From NCBI GenBank assembly GCA_029556005.1, contig JAKQGT010000062.1, positions 1 to 9,752 on the forward strand: DNA of 9,752 nucleotides. The letters run 5' to 3'. The number at the start of each line of letters is the position of its first letter. Within the stretch, counting starts at the first letter, position 1. This document shows, one piece after another, positions 1 through 5,854 of this stretch. The notes beneath the pieces were generated by a model. It searched no databases and was not told the DNA's origin. It was given only the letters and a program-made list of their open reading frames with translations. The stretch comes from Chlamydiota bacterium (GTDB lineage: Bacteria; Chlamydiota; Chlamydiia; Chlamydiales; Simkaniaceae). The position numbers were made by a program, and so were the translations under genes.

Positions 1-608
1 TGATGATAGGTGATGTGTAATAGGCCAAATAGATAGGGTAAAAGAAGAAAAACACCCCAGGTATGGTAAGCCTTCTTCCGGCGCTCTAAAAATGCGCTTA
101 CTGCTAGAAGATTTACAAACATGACCCAAAAAGAAAGGGCAAAAATTCCGCCTAGAGCAGCCATCTGGGATCCGATGGGGAATGCTGCCTGAGAAAGCCC
201 CACTGGATTCCAAGCAAATCCACAAACAATGTGGAGCCGACTCCATTCCATAAGCGTCCAAAGAGCAGCGATCCCTAAGGATCTGCGGATTGTGAGGGGA
301 GGTTTTTTGGGGAAAAAGAGAGACAGAATTCCGAATTCTAACCCTAAGCCGAGAGAGAGCCCTATGTAAACAAAGATAATATAGACCCCTTGGTATGTGG
401 GGGAGGCTAGCCATGATAGCTGAATAAGTTGAACCAGAAAGAACCACAGGAAACTATATAAAAAGCGTTTCTTCATTTGGAATAAGGAAACCCAAAAAAG
501 AGCAAAGCCACACGCACTAGCAAGGAGTGAAATGACCGGGCTTGTTTGGGGTTGACCGAGAGCAACAATGAAAAGGCTGATGATAAAAAGAGGTAAAAAT
601 TTTTTCAT
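1..608 (-). CDS. lnt: Apolipoprotein N-acyltransferase Lnt, N-terminal part (runs off the left edge)
   Basis: Lnt transfers an acyl chain from a phospholipid to the N-terminal cysteine of lipoproteins, the last step of lipoprotein maturation, in the inner membrane. I translated 202 codons from the ATG at 608; the frame is open to position 1. Very hydrophobic segments lie at about residues 5-20, 25-45, 50-68, 73-98, 110-130, 150-170 and 183-200. The Lnt signature of this half is clear: LMEWSR at 119-124, then GFAWNPVGLSQ at 130-140, and a Pro, Gln, Gly, LSF and Asn pattern at 144-166. The nitrilase domain with the catalytic Glu, Lys and Cys is outside the window. It lies downstream of the DoxX gene on the same strand, separated by a long palindrome that abuts the start codon. 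An alternative start is TTG at 614, with AGGT six to seven bases upstream; the ATG itself has no good Shine-Dalgarno. Family assignment is secure; the start is less so. Confidence 0.88.
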   Translation of the reverse strand, partial: MKKFLPLFIISLFIVALGQPQTSPVISLLASACGFALFWVSLFQMKKRFLYSFLWFFLVQLIQLSWLASPTYQGVYIIFVYIGLSLGLGLEFGILSLFFPKKPPLTIRRSLGIAALWTLMEWSRLHIVCGFAWNPVGLSQAAFPIGSQMAALGGIFALSFWVMFVNLLAVSAFLERRKKAYHTWGVFLLLPYLFGLLHITYH

Positions 609-771
609 AACCAAGTTGCTACCTAGTGTTACTGCTAATTTGGTAAATAAAATCTCCAAAAAGGAGGGATTTTAACGAGCCAATAGCCAATGCGCTATTG
701 GTGAGGAAAAAAGACCTTCTTTTTGGAGAATTTATTCCAAAGAAGGAGTGATAATAGGTAGCAACTTGGTT
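609..771. repeat. 163-bp near-complete palindrome with 17-bp terminal inverted repeats
   Basis: The ends are perfect inverted repeats of 17 bp: AACCAAGTTGCTACCTA at 609-625 and its reverse complement at 755-771. Inside, TCTCCAAAAAG at 653-663 pairs with 719-729, with further imperfect pairing on both sides (for example TTTGG near 639-643 with CCAAA near 737-741). The centre CCAATAGC at 680-687 pairs with GCTATTGG at 694-701 around a six-base loop. All arms share one axis near 690, so the whole element can fold as one long hairpin. On the plus strand the stem is followed by a run of eight T (771-778). No coding frame and no obvious target-site duplication is seen. It fills the gap between the DoxX stop codon (777-779) and the lnt start (608). 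It could be a MITE-like element, a dispersed chromosomal palindrome, or an RNA structure controlling lnt. Confidence 0.85.
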
Positions 772-776
772 TTTTT

Positions 777-1223
777 TTATATGCATTTTTTTAAAGCGGT
801 TCGAGGTTCGATCAAGAAGTAAAGAAGGGCCCCCATGATCGAGAGGTTTTTCATAAACATAGCCATTTGAACTTGAAAATGACTCCCCAACTCAAACCAA
901 AAGGGATGAAAAATAATTGTGGTCGGAATGAGAAAAATTAAAAGGAGAAAGGCACCTAAGCGCATCTTAAGGTTTACAATAACAAACAGCCCTCCCACGA
1001 TTTCTAAAAAAATCGCAATCCCTATTAATAGGGGGGAAAGGGTCACTAGTAATTGCATCATATCACTTGAAACCACTTTGCCTTCTAAGTAGACATGCCA
1101 ATTGCAAATCATCCGGACAAGACTTTCTACAGTGTCGGACCAATTAAAAATTTTACTCACGCCTGCTACAACAAAAATCAATCCAAAAAACAATCTAGCA
1201 ATAAATAAAAACAGTATTTTCAT
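777..1223 (-). CDS. DoxX-family integral membrane protein
   Basis: This is a 148-residue protein of the DoxX/DoxD-like superfamily: small four-helix inner-membrane proteins, some of which act in respiratory electron transfer or redox balance. The exact substrate here is unknown. Four hydrophobic segments are visible at about residues 3-20, 57-82, 88-105 and 124-138. Family hallmarks are the N-terminal helix ending in AGVSKIFNW (20-28), and the C-terminal HPFW (106-109), a Gln in VQM (118-120) and FMKNLSIMGALL (123-134). The open frame extends upstream to a TTG at 1268, but I chose the ATG at 1223, because the extra 15 residues are polar and would precede a helix that normally sits at the N-terminus. 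GGGG lies close upstream of that ATG. The gene is divergent from the RsmB-like gene and precedes lnt on the same strand; any link to lnt is inference. Confidence 0.82.
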   Translation of the reverse strand: MKILFLFIARLFFGLIFVVAGVSKIFNWSDTVESLVRMICNWHVYLEGKVVSSDMMQLLVTLSPLLIGIAIFLEIVGGLFVIVNLKMRLGAFLLLIFLIPTTIIFHPFWFELGSHFQVQMAMFMKNLSIMGALLYFLIEPRTALKKCI

Positions 1224-1264
1224 GACCCCATGATCGCAAATAGAGCGATTATCCGCAATTATAC

Positions 1265-1325
1265 TCAAACAACTTCAAAAATTGGATTTTCGGCTGCGCC
1301 AAAACCAACTTTTGAAGTTATTTGA
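1265..1325. repeat. 61-nt long hairpin between divergent genes
   Basis: The left arm (1265-1294) and right arm (1298-1325) form an almost continuous stem around the three-base loop TGC. The paired blocks are TCAAA with TTTGA, AACTTCAAAAATTGG with CCAACTTTTGAAGTT (one mismatch), TTTT with AAAA, and GGC with GCC. They are interrupted by one C-A mismatch and two single-base bulges. No T-run follows on either strand, so it does not look like an intrinsic terminator. It lies between the DoxX gene (start 1223, minus) and the RsmB-like gene (start 1371, plus), in the zone where both promoters should be. It shares TTGGATTTT and AAC/GTT ends with the hairpin at 2494-2542, which suggests a common repeat family, though I cannot test that here. 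Confidence 0.8.
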
Positions 1326-1351
1326 CTCTGCACCCTGTTCATTATCTAGTT

Positions 1352-1363
1352 CTCTGGTATACT
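1352..1363 (+). promoter_or_regulatory. Extended -10 promoter of the RsmB-like gene, predicting a leaderless mRNA
   Basis: TATACT at 1358-1363 is preceded by TGG (1355-1357), which gives the extended -10 form TGnTATACT. The best -35 candidate, TGTTCA at 1336-1341 with a 16-bp spacer, matches the consensus at only three of six positions, as is tolerated by extended -10 promoters. Seven bases (GTTTGAG) separate the -10 box from the ATG at 1371, so transcription should begin at or next to the start codon. No Shine-Dalgarno of normal spacing is present. This is a sequence prediction only. Confidence 0.5.
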
Positions 1364-1370
1364 GTTTGAG

Positions 1371-2489
1371 ATGAAGAAATTTCGAGAATACCATCTCTTA
1401 AAAATTTTAAAAGAGAGTGAAAAACTTTCCCTCCCTTTGGATGGTTTTTTAAGACGCTATTTCAAAGAGCACAAAGCTGTCGGCTCTAAAGACCGTCAGG
1501 AAATTTGCGAAACCCTTTATGGAATTATCCGGTGGCGCGGGCTCATTGATGTCTACACCTCAAAACCTGTTTCTTGGGAAAAACGCCTAGAGACTTATCT
1601 CAATCTGTCCAGTAAAGATCATTCAAAGCTCCCCCCGCACATTAAAGTCAGCTTCCCCAAATTTCTTTTTCACCGCCTTGCTGAAGCTTACGGAGAGAAA
1701 AAAGCTCTGGAGTTTTGCCGAAATTCTAACAACCAAGCTCCTACAACCATTCGAGTCAACCCTCTCAAAATTCTCCGTGAAGCGCTGATGGAAAAATGGA
1801 AAACTCTCTATGAACTCTCTCCTTGTCACCACTCCGCGTTGGGGATTTCTTTTAAACAACGGATGAATTTTTTTGCCCTTCCTGAATTTAAAGAGGGGCT
1901 TTTTGAGGTTCAGGATGAAGGAAGTCAATTGGTAGCCGCTCATGTTAAAGCTCTCCCAGGAGATCACGTTCTTGACTATTGTGCAGGATCGGGAGGAAAA
2001 ACCCTGGCCTTTGCTCCTCAAATGAAAACTCAAGGGCAAATCTACCTTTATGACATCCGCCCTTATGCTCTCCAAGAGGCTAAAAAAAGACTCAAACGTG
2101 CAGGCATTCAAAATGCACAAATCCTGGATGAAAAAAAGTTAAAAAAACGAGGGTTTGAAAATCGGATGGATTGGATTTTACTCGATGTCCCCTGTTCGGG
2201 AACAGGCACTCTGAGAAGAAATCCCGACATGAAATGGAAGCTCACCCCAGAGACCTTTACTAGACTTGTCGAGGAGCAACGAACCATCTTCCATTCGGCA
2301 TTAAAATTTTTGCATCCCAAAGGAAAAATCGTCTATGCTACCTGTAGTGTCATCCCTGAAGAAAACGAACAGCAAGTGTCTTATTTTATAAAAAAATACG
2401 ATCTAAAATTAGTAGAGCCTCCCTTCCTATCTTTTCCAAAAGATGGAGAGATGGATGGATTTTTTTGTGCTACCTTGGCTAAAATATAA
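1371..2489 (+). CDS. rsmB: RsmB/Fmu-family ribosomal RNA m5C methyltransferase
   Basis: This is a SAM-dependent RNA cytosine-5 methyltransferase of the NOL1/NOP2/Sun (Fmu) family, expected to modify 16S rRNA in the cytoplasm. It is 372 residues long, shorter than E. coli RsmB (429), mainly because the NusB-like N-terminal domain is reduced. The N-terminal part still shows the family pattern with RRYF (28-31), GSKDRQ (38-43) and GIIRWR (51-56). The SAM-binding motif is DYCAGSGGKT at 202-211. DVPCSGTGTLRRNPD at 272-286 carries the motif IV Cys275, and YATCSVIPEENE at 322-333 carries the catalytic-type Cys325. Both cysteines needed for m5C chemistry are present. The frame ends with tandem TAA codons (2487-2492). 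A plausible -10 box lies seven bases before the ATG. Chlamydiae have one such gene, usually called fmu. The family is certain; the exact target cytosine is not. Confidence 0.9.
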   Translation: MKKFREYHLLKILKESEKLSLPLDGFLRRYFKEHKAVGSKDRQEICETLYGIIRWRGLIDVYTSKPVSWEKRLETYLNLSSKDHSKLPPHIKVSFPKFLFHRLAEAYGEKKALEFCRNSNNQAPTTIRVNPLKILREALMEKWKTLYELSPCHHSALGISFKQRMNFFALPEFKEGLFEVQDEGSQLVAAHVKALPGDHVLDYCAGSGGKTLAFAPQMKTQGQIYLYDIRPYALQEAKKRLKRAGIQNAQILDEKKLKKRGFENRMDWILLDVPCSGTGTLRRNPDMKWKLTPETFTRLVEEQRTIFHSALKFLHPKGKIVYATCSVIPEENEQQVSYFIKKYDLKLVEPPFLSFPKDGEMDGFFCATLAKI

Positions 2490-2493
2490 TAAA

Positions 2494-2542
2494 AACCTGA
2501 ATTTTGAGTTTTTCTTATAGAGAAAAATCCAAAATTCAGGTT
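2494..2542. repeat. 49-nt hairpin just after the RsmB-like gene
   Basis: Two 21-nt arms (2494-2514 and 2522-2542) pair at 19 positions, plus one G-U wobble in plus-strand RNA, around the seven-base loop TTATAGA. The arms begin with AACCTGAATTTTG and end with CAAAATTCAGGTT. It starts five bases after the stop codon and ends 17 bases before the next start. There is no T-run after the stem on the plus strand (AAACACATGG follows), but on the minus strand an AT-rich, T-rich tract follows, so as an intrinsic terminator it would work better against minus-strand transcription. It may be a repeat related to the hairpin at 1265-1325, or an mRNA 3'-end stabiliser. Confidence 0.8.
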
Positions 2543-2559
2543 AAACACATGGATATCGG

Positions 2560-3627
2560 ATGAAACCTTTATACGCTTCAATCTTTTTCTTTTCAGCTCT
2601 TCTATCCTCCTTGATGGGAGAACTTCCCTATGATGCCCCCTCTTTTATGGAGTCATCAAATGCTCTTCCTAATGAGCCTAGATTGGTAATTAACAACCGC
2701 CCTTTAGCTAAGATCAATGGAAAAGTGATCTCCCTCTACGACGTTGTGAAGAAAATGAACCTCTTTCTTTTTGACTATAATCCAGACTACAACCCTTCCA
2801 CTGTTGAACTTTACCAGTTTTATTCGAGCCGCTGGGAATCCACTTTAAACGATATGATCGCTGATGAACTGGTTCTTATGGATGCTGAGCAAAAAGAAAT
2901 TAAAATTAGCGATGGGGAAGTGCGTGAAGAGTTGCTCGAGCGCTTTGGCCCCAATGTTCGTGAAAGTCTCGACAAGGTTAACTTAGAATATGAAGAAGCA
3001 AGGGATATCATCCGCTCTGACCTGACTGTAGGACAACTCCTCGGGATGAAAGTCCATGCAAAAGCTTTTCAAACAGTGACCCCCGATGTGATCAAAAGGG
3101 CTTATGAAGACTATGTTTTGGAAAACCCCCCTAAAGAAGAGTGGAAGTACCAAGTGCTCTCCATTCGTGGTCAAGACAAGGATCTCTGTGAATCATTGGC
3201 TCAAAAAGCTTATGAACTGTTAGCAAGCAAACAAGCCACCCTAGATTCCCTAAAGAATTCTCTTGAACAAGAAGGGATTACAATCAGTGTTTCAGAAGAT
3301 TTTTCAGGACAATCTGAAAAAATTTCTAAAATGCATTTTGACGTCATCAAAGCACTGACTCCTAATACAATCAGCCAACCTGTTTCTCAAGTAAGCCGAT
3401 TTGATAATACCACGGTCCTACGGATTTTCTACCTAAAGGACGTTGTAAAAATTCTTCCCTCAGTATTCGATGAGATGCACGACAAGCTGAAAAACCAACT
3501 TCTTTATCAAACATCAGATTCGGAAAAAGAGGCTTATATTGACTCCTTGAAGAAGCGCTTTGGGTATGATACCCATGATGCTAAGTTTCCTCTTCCGAAG
3601 GACTACCACCCCTTCTTAGTCCTTTAA
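2560..3627 (+). CDS. SurA-like periplasmic chaperone with a divergent parvulin-type domain
   Basis: This 355-residue protein resembles the SurA/parvulin chaperones that carry outer-membrane proteins through the periplasm. A signal peptide is visible (hydrophobic residues 5-19, probable cleavage near MGELP at 19-23). Residues about 45-165 look like the SurA N-terminal helical domain: AKINGKVISLYDVVKKMNLFL (50-70), a predicted helix with MIADELVLMDAEQKEIKISDGEV (99-121), and EEARDIIRSDLTVGQLL (145-161). Residues about 195-295 have parvulin topology, with a WKYQVLSI strand, a long helix, and ISQPV followed by LRIFYLKD, but the usual GG and active-site signature is not recognisable. A chaperone without isomerase activity is therefore likely. 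ksgA follows five bases downstream. In E. coli surA also lies close to ksgA, with pdxA between them. No strong ribosome binding site is seen. Confidence 0.72.
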   Translation: MKPLYASIFFFSALLSSLMGELPYDAPSFMESSNALPNEPRLVINNRPLAKINGKVISLYDVVKKMNLFLFDYNPDYNPSTVELYQFYSSRWESTLNDMIADELVLMDAEQKEIKISDGEVREELLERFGPNVRESLDKVNLEYEEARDIIRSDLTVGQLLGMKVHAKAFQTVTPDVIKRAYEDYVLENPPKEEWKYQVLSIRGQDKDLCESLAQKAYELLASKQATLDSLKNSLEQEGITISVSEDFSGQSEKISKMHFDVIKALTPNTISQPVSQVSRFDNTTVLRIFYLKDVVKILPSVFDEMHDKLKNQLLYQTSDSEKEAYIDSLKKRFGYDTHDAKFPLPKDYHPFLVL

Positions 3628-3632
3628 TCTTT

Positions 3633-4514
3633 ATGAGCTTATTTAAACCTTCTGAACTACATCAGTTTCTGCAAAGTTTGGGTATTCAGCCTAAAAAGGG
3701 ATTATCACAAAACTTTCTGATCGATGGCAACGTTCTCAGAAAAATGGTGGCTGCAGCTACTCTTACTGAAAAGGATCTTGTGATTGAAATTGGGCCAGGT
3801 CCCGGAGTCTTGACAGAAGCCCTTCTCCATTCTGGTGCAGAGGTCCTTGCGATCGAAAAAGATGAAAAGCTTGCTAAACACTTAGAGCGATTGCAGAATG
3901 GAAAACTTCATATTATCACAGCAGATTTTCGCTCGATTGATTTAGATGATCTCTTAAAAAACCGCAGAGCAAAGGTTCTAGCTAATATCCCCTACCATTT
4001 AACAGGATGGATTCTTCAAGAGCTTCTGCCACGCCATACTCAAATCGCAACCATCCATCTTATGATCCAAAAAGAAGTTGCAGAAAGGTGCATCGCCAGG
4101 CCAGGAACAAAGGAGTATAGCTCCTTTACCCTCTTCACTCAGTACCATAGTGATCCCCAGCTCCTCTGCAAAGTGCCTCCTTCCTGTTTCTTCCCGAAGC
4201 CCAAAGTGGACTCTGCTATTTTAGAGCTAAAGTTAAAACCCCCTCCCGATTCCACTCCTTACGAGGTGCTTTTTTCTTTAATCCGTACGGCTTTTCAGAA
4301 AAGGAGAAAAATGCTGCGTAGCTCTCTTAAAGCCTTTACCCCCCCAGAAGAGATTGAAAAAGTCCTCATTTCAATGGGAATCTCTCCCACAGCAAGACCT
4401 CAAGAATTGTCATTAAAGCATTTCTTAGAATTTGCTAAACTTTTGGGCGCGATAGATCCCATAAAGGGTGAGTCCCAATCCGGTGGCGAGGAAAATAATC
4501 AAAAGGTTTTGTAA
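3633..4514 (+). CDS. ksgA: 16S rRNA adenine dimethyltransferase KsgA/RsmA
   Basis: KsgA dimethylates two adjacent adenines in the 3'-terminal helix of 16S rRNA (A1518/A1519 in E. coli numbering) and acts as a late checkpoint in 30S assembly. Family motifs are complete: KKGLSQNFLID at 21-31, the SAM motif IEIGPGPGVLTEAL at 51-64, the acidic residue of IEKDEKL at 74-80, and the catalytic-type NIPYHLT at 118-124. MIQKEVAERCIARPGTKEYS lies at 144-163, PPSCFFPKPKVDSAIL at 182-197 and TAFQKRRKMLRSSL at 219-232. LSLKHFLEFAKLL (259-271) is the usual C-terminus. A further 22 polar residues (GAIDPIKG to NQKVL) follow and are encoded antisense to the end of dacF. The gene starts five bases after the SurA-like gene and lacks a clear Shine-Dalgarno, so it is probably translated from the same message. 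Confidence 0.95.
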   Translation: MSLFKPSELHQFLQSLGIQPKKGLSQNFLIDGNVLRKMVAAATLTEKDLVIEIGPGPGVLTEALLHSGAEVLAIEKDEKLAKHLERLQNGKLHIITADFRSIDLDDLLKNRRAKVLANIPYHLTGWILQELLPRHTQIATIHLMIQKEVAERCIARPGTKEYSSFTLFTQYHSDPQLLCKVPPSCFFPKPKVDSAILELKLKPPPDSTPYEVLFSLIRTAFQKRRKMLRSSLKAFTPPEEIEKVLISMGISPTARPQELSLKHFLEFAKLLGAIDPIKGESQSGGEENNQKVL

Positions 4515-5717
4515 ATCGGCAGGACACTCCCAATCTCCCCGAATGGCATCTGCCACAAGGGCGGTATAGGAACGCATCACATCTTGGGTAGCAACAAGAG
4601 GAGCACTTTCTAAAACATGTCCTTCCGCATCAAGAATTTTTATGGCCCCAACATGGCTTCCCCGTTTGATAGGAGGGGTTTGATACTCCCAGTTGAGCTC
4701 AATGGTAATATTAGGCTCCTCTGAAGGGTAATAAGCGATGGCAACATCCTCGGTAAGTGTTGCCAGTAAATTCCCTCTCCCTCTTTTGACTTCACGGCTA
4801 AATATATTTTCTTCTTTATTAAAGAGAAGCCTTTGAATTTTTTCTTCACCAAAAGCAGCGTCAAAAAGACGGATAGCATCCTGATACCGACCATGAGGTT
4901 CTGTCCCTCCAAGTAAAATGGCAATAAGGGTACGCTCTCCATCACGTGCCACACTTGCAAAACAATACCCTGCATCCTCATGGTATCCTGTTTTCATCCC
5001 AATCGCCCGAGGATAAAAGAACTTGCCAGGTTGAATGAGGAGATTGCTATGTTGAACTTTTTTTGCTGTCTGCAGGTTAGTTTCACTCCGCTCATATTCT
5101 TTTGTTGCTACTATCGTCCGAATCAAATCATCTTTTAAAGCTTCTCTAGTAATGAGAGCGAGATCATAGGCAGTTGTGTAATGCCGCGGATGGTGCAAGC
5201 CATGGGGATTAGAGAAGAGTGTTTCTTTGCAGCCAATTTCTTTTAGATAAGCATTCATCCCTTTCATAAACTTAAGGATACTCCCCCCTAAGTGGTGGGC
5301 AAGGTAATTTGAAGCATCATTCCCCGATGCGAGTATCATCCCATAAAGGAGATCACGGAGGGATAGTTCTTCTCCCCTCTTAATCCAAAAATGGGTTCCA
5401 TCAGGCTCCAGTAAATAAGCCGGATCTTTATAATTATGGGCCACTTTTACACTTTTATTCATCTTACGGAGACAGTGCTGAGGGCAAGAAACCACCTCAT
5501 CCAGATCCATTGGATATTTCTTTGTTGCATAAAGCAACGTAGCAATTTTAGTCAGACTGGCGGGATAGGCCCTATCATGAGCATTTTTTTCATAAAGAAT
5601 CGCTCCTGTATCAGCATTGATCAGTACCGCATTTTTAGCAGACACCTTGAGTTTTAATGGATCTGCAAAGAGCGTAACCTGTAGAGCAAGAAAAAGAACG
5701 AAAAGCAATACCTTCAT
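4425..5717 (-). CDS. dacF: D-alanyl-D-alanine carboxypeptidase DacF (PBP5-type)
   Basis: DacF is a penicillin-binding protein that removes the terminal D-Ala from peptidoglycan stem peptides outside the inner membrane. I prefer the ATG at 5717 (430 residues) to a TTG at 5735, because it begins a normal signal peptide, MKVLLFVLFLALQVTLFADP. Counted from the TTG start, SLTK (60-63) is the SxxK nucleophile and general base, SGN (137-139) is the second motif, and MKTG (247-250) is the KTG motif; all three are intact. A beta-rich PBP5 C-terminal domain spans about 310-385, and residues 409-427 form a hydrophobic anchor followed by a basic tail. The SxxK-to-SGN spacing of 77 exceeds the 66 of E. 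coli PBP5 and includes CPQHC (84-88). Its last 90 bases overlap ksgA antisense. Chlamydiae make little peptidoglycan, mainly at the division septum. Confidence 0.93.
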   Translation of the reverse strand: MKVLLFVLFLALQVTLFADPLKLKVSAKNAVLINADTGAILYEKNAHDRAYPASLTKIATLLYATKKYPMDLDEVVSCPQHCLRKMNKSVKVAHNYKDPAYLLEPDGTHFWIKRGEELSLRDLLYGMILASGNDASNYLAHHLGGSILKFMKGMNAYLKEIGCKETLFSNPHGLHHPRHYTTAYDLALITREALKDDLIRTIVATKEYERSETNLQTAKKVQHSNLLIQPGKFFYPRAIGMKTGYHEDAGYCFASVARDGERTLIAILLGGTEPHGRYQDAIRLFDAAFGEEKIQRLLFNKEENIFSREVKRGRGNLLATLTEDVAIAYYPSEEPNITIELNWEYQTPPIKRGSHVGAIKILDAEGHVLESAPLVATQDVMRSYTALVADAIRGDWECPADLQNLLIIFLATGLGLTLYGIYRAQKFSKF

Positions 5718-5827
5718 ATTACCAGATACTAGCAAAACCTCTATTTTTTTATAAACCTAAAGATTTTACCTTTAATATGTTTAAAATTATGCAAAATGAA
5801 AAAAACAAACATCTCTTTAAAAAAAAC

Positions 5828-5839
5828 AAGGGGGTGATT
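5828..5839 (+). promoter_or_regulatory. Unusually strong Shine-Dalgarno in front of a four-codon ORF
   Basis: AAGGGGGTGATT differs from the full anti-16S complement AAGGAGGTGATC at two positions, far stronger than any other ribosome binding site in the window. It is correctly spaced for the ATG at 5840, which opens only MKKK and a stop, not for the real gene at 5877. Confidence 0.7.
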
Positions 5840-5854
5840 ATGAAGAAAAAATAG
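5840..5854 (+). CDS. Putative leader ORF MKKK before the 142-residue protein
   Basis: ATG AAG AAA AAA TAG follows the best ribosome binding site in the window. The A6 run at 5846-5851 precedes the stop. If one extra A is read, the frame continues as MKKKIEGTNGHRL and terminates at TGA 5878-5880, which overlaps the ATG of the next gene in an ATGA arrangement. It could be a regulatory leader peptide, a slippage site, a frameshifted relic or coincidence. Nothing but sequence supports translation. Confidence 0.3.
   Translation: MKKK

Noticed and set aside
798..811. Tandem GGTTCGA resembling a tRNA T-loop or attachment-site remnant
   Set aside because: It lies in the conserved 3' coding part of the DoxX gene and has no acceptor stem, anticodon arm or integrase nearby.
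831..1236. Direct repeat CCCCATGATCG at 831-841 and 1226-1236
   Set aside because: Eleven bases, one copy in coding sequence and one at a start region; no flanking structure. Most likely chance.
1224..1268. Fifteen-residue N-terminal extension of the DoxX protein from TTG 1268
   Set aside because: It is polar, starts at a non-ATG codon inside the hairpin at 1265-1325, and DoxX proteins normally begin just before the first helix.
1623..2120. Long minus-strand open frame
   Set aside because: It is antisense to the conserved RsmB-like gene and its product resembles no protein family.
2494..2542. Intrinsic terminator for the RsmB-like gene
   Set aside because: The stem is strong, but no T-run follows on the plus strand; A-rich sequence follows instead. 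Kept only as a hairpin repeat.
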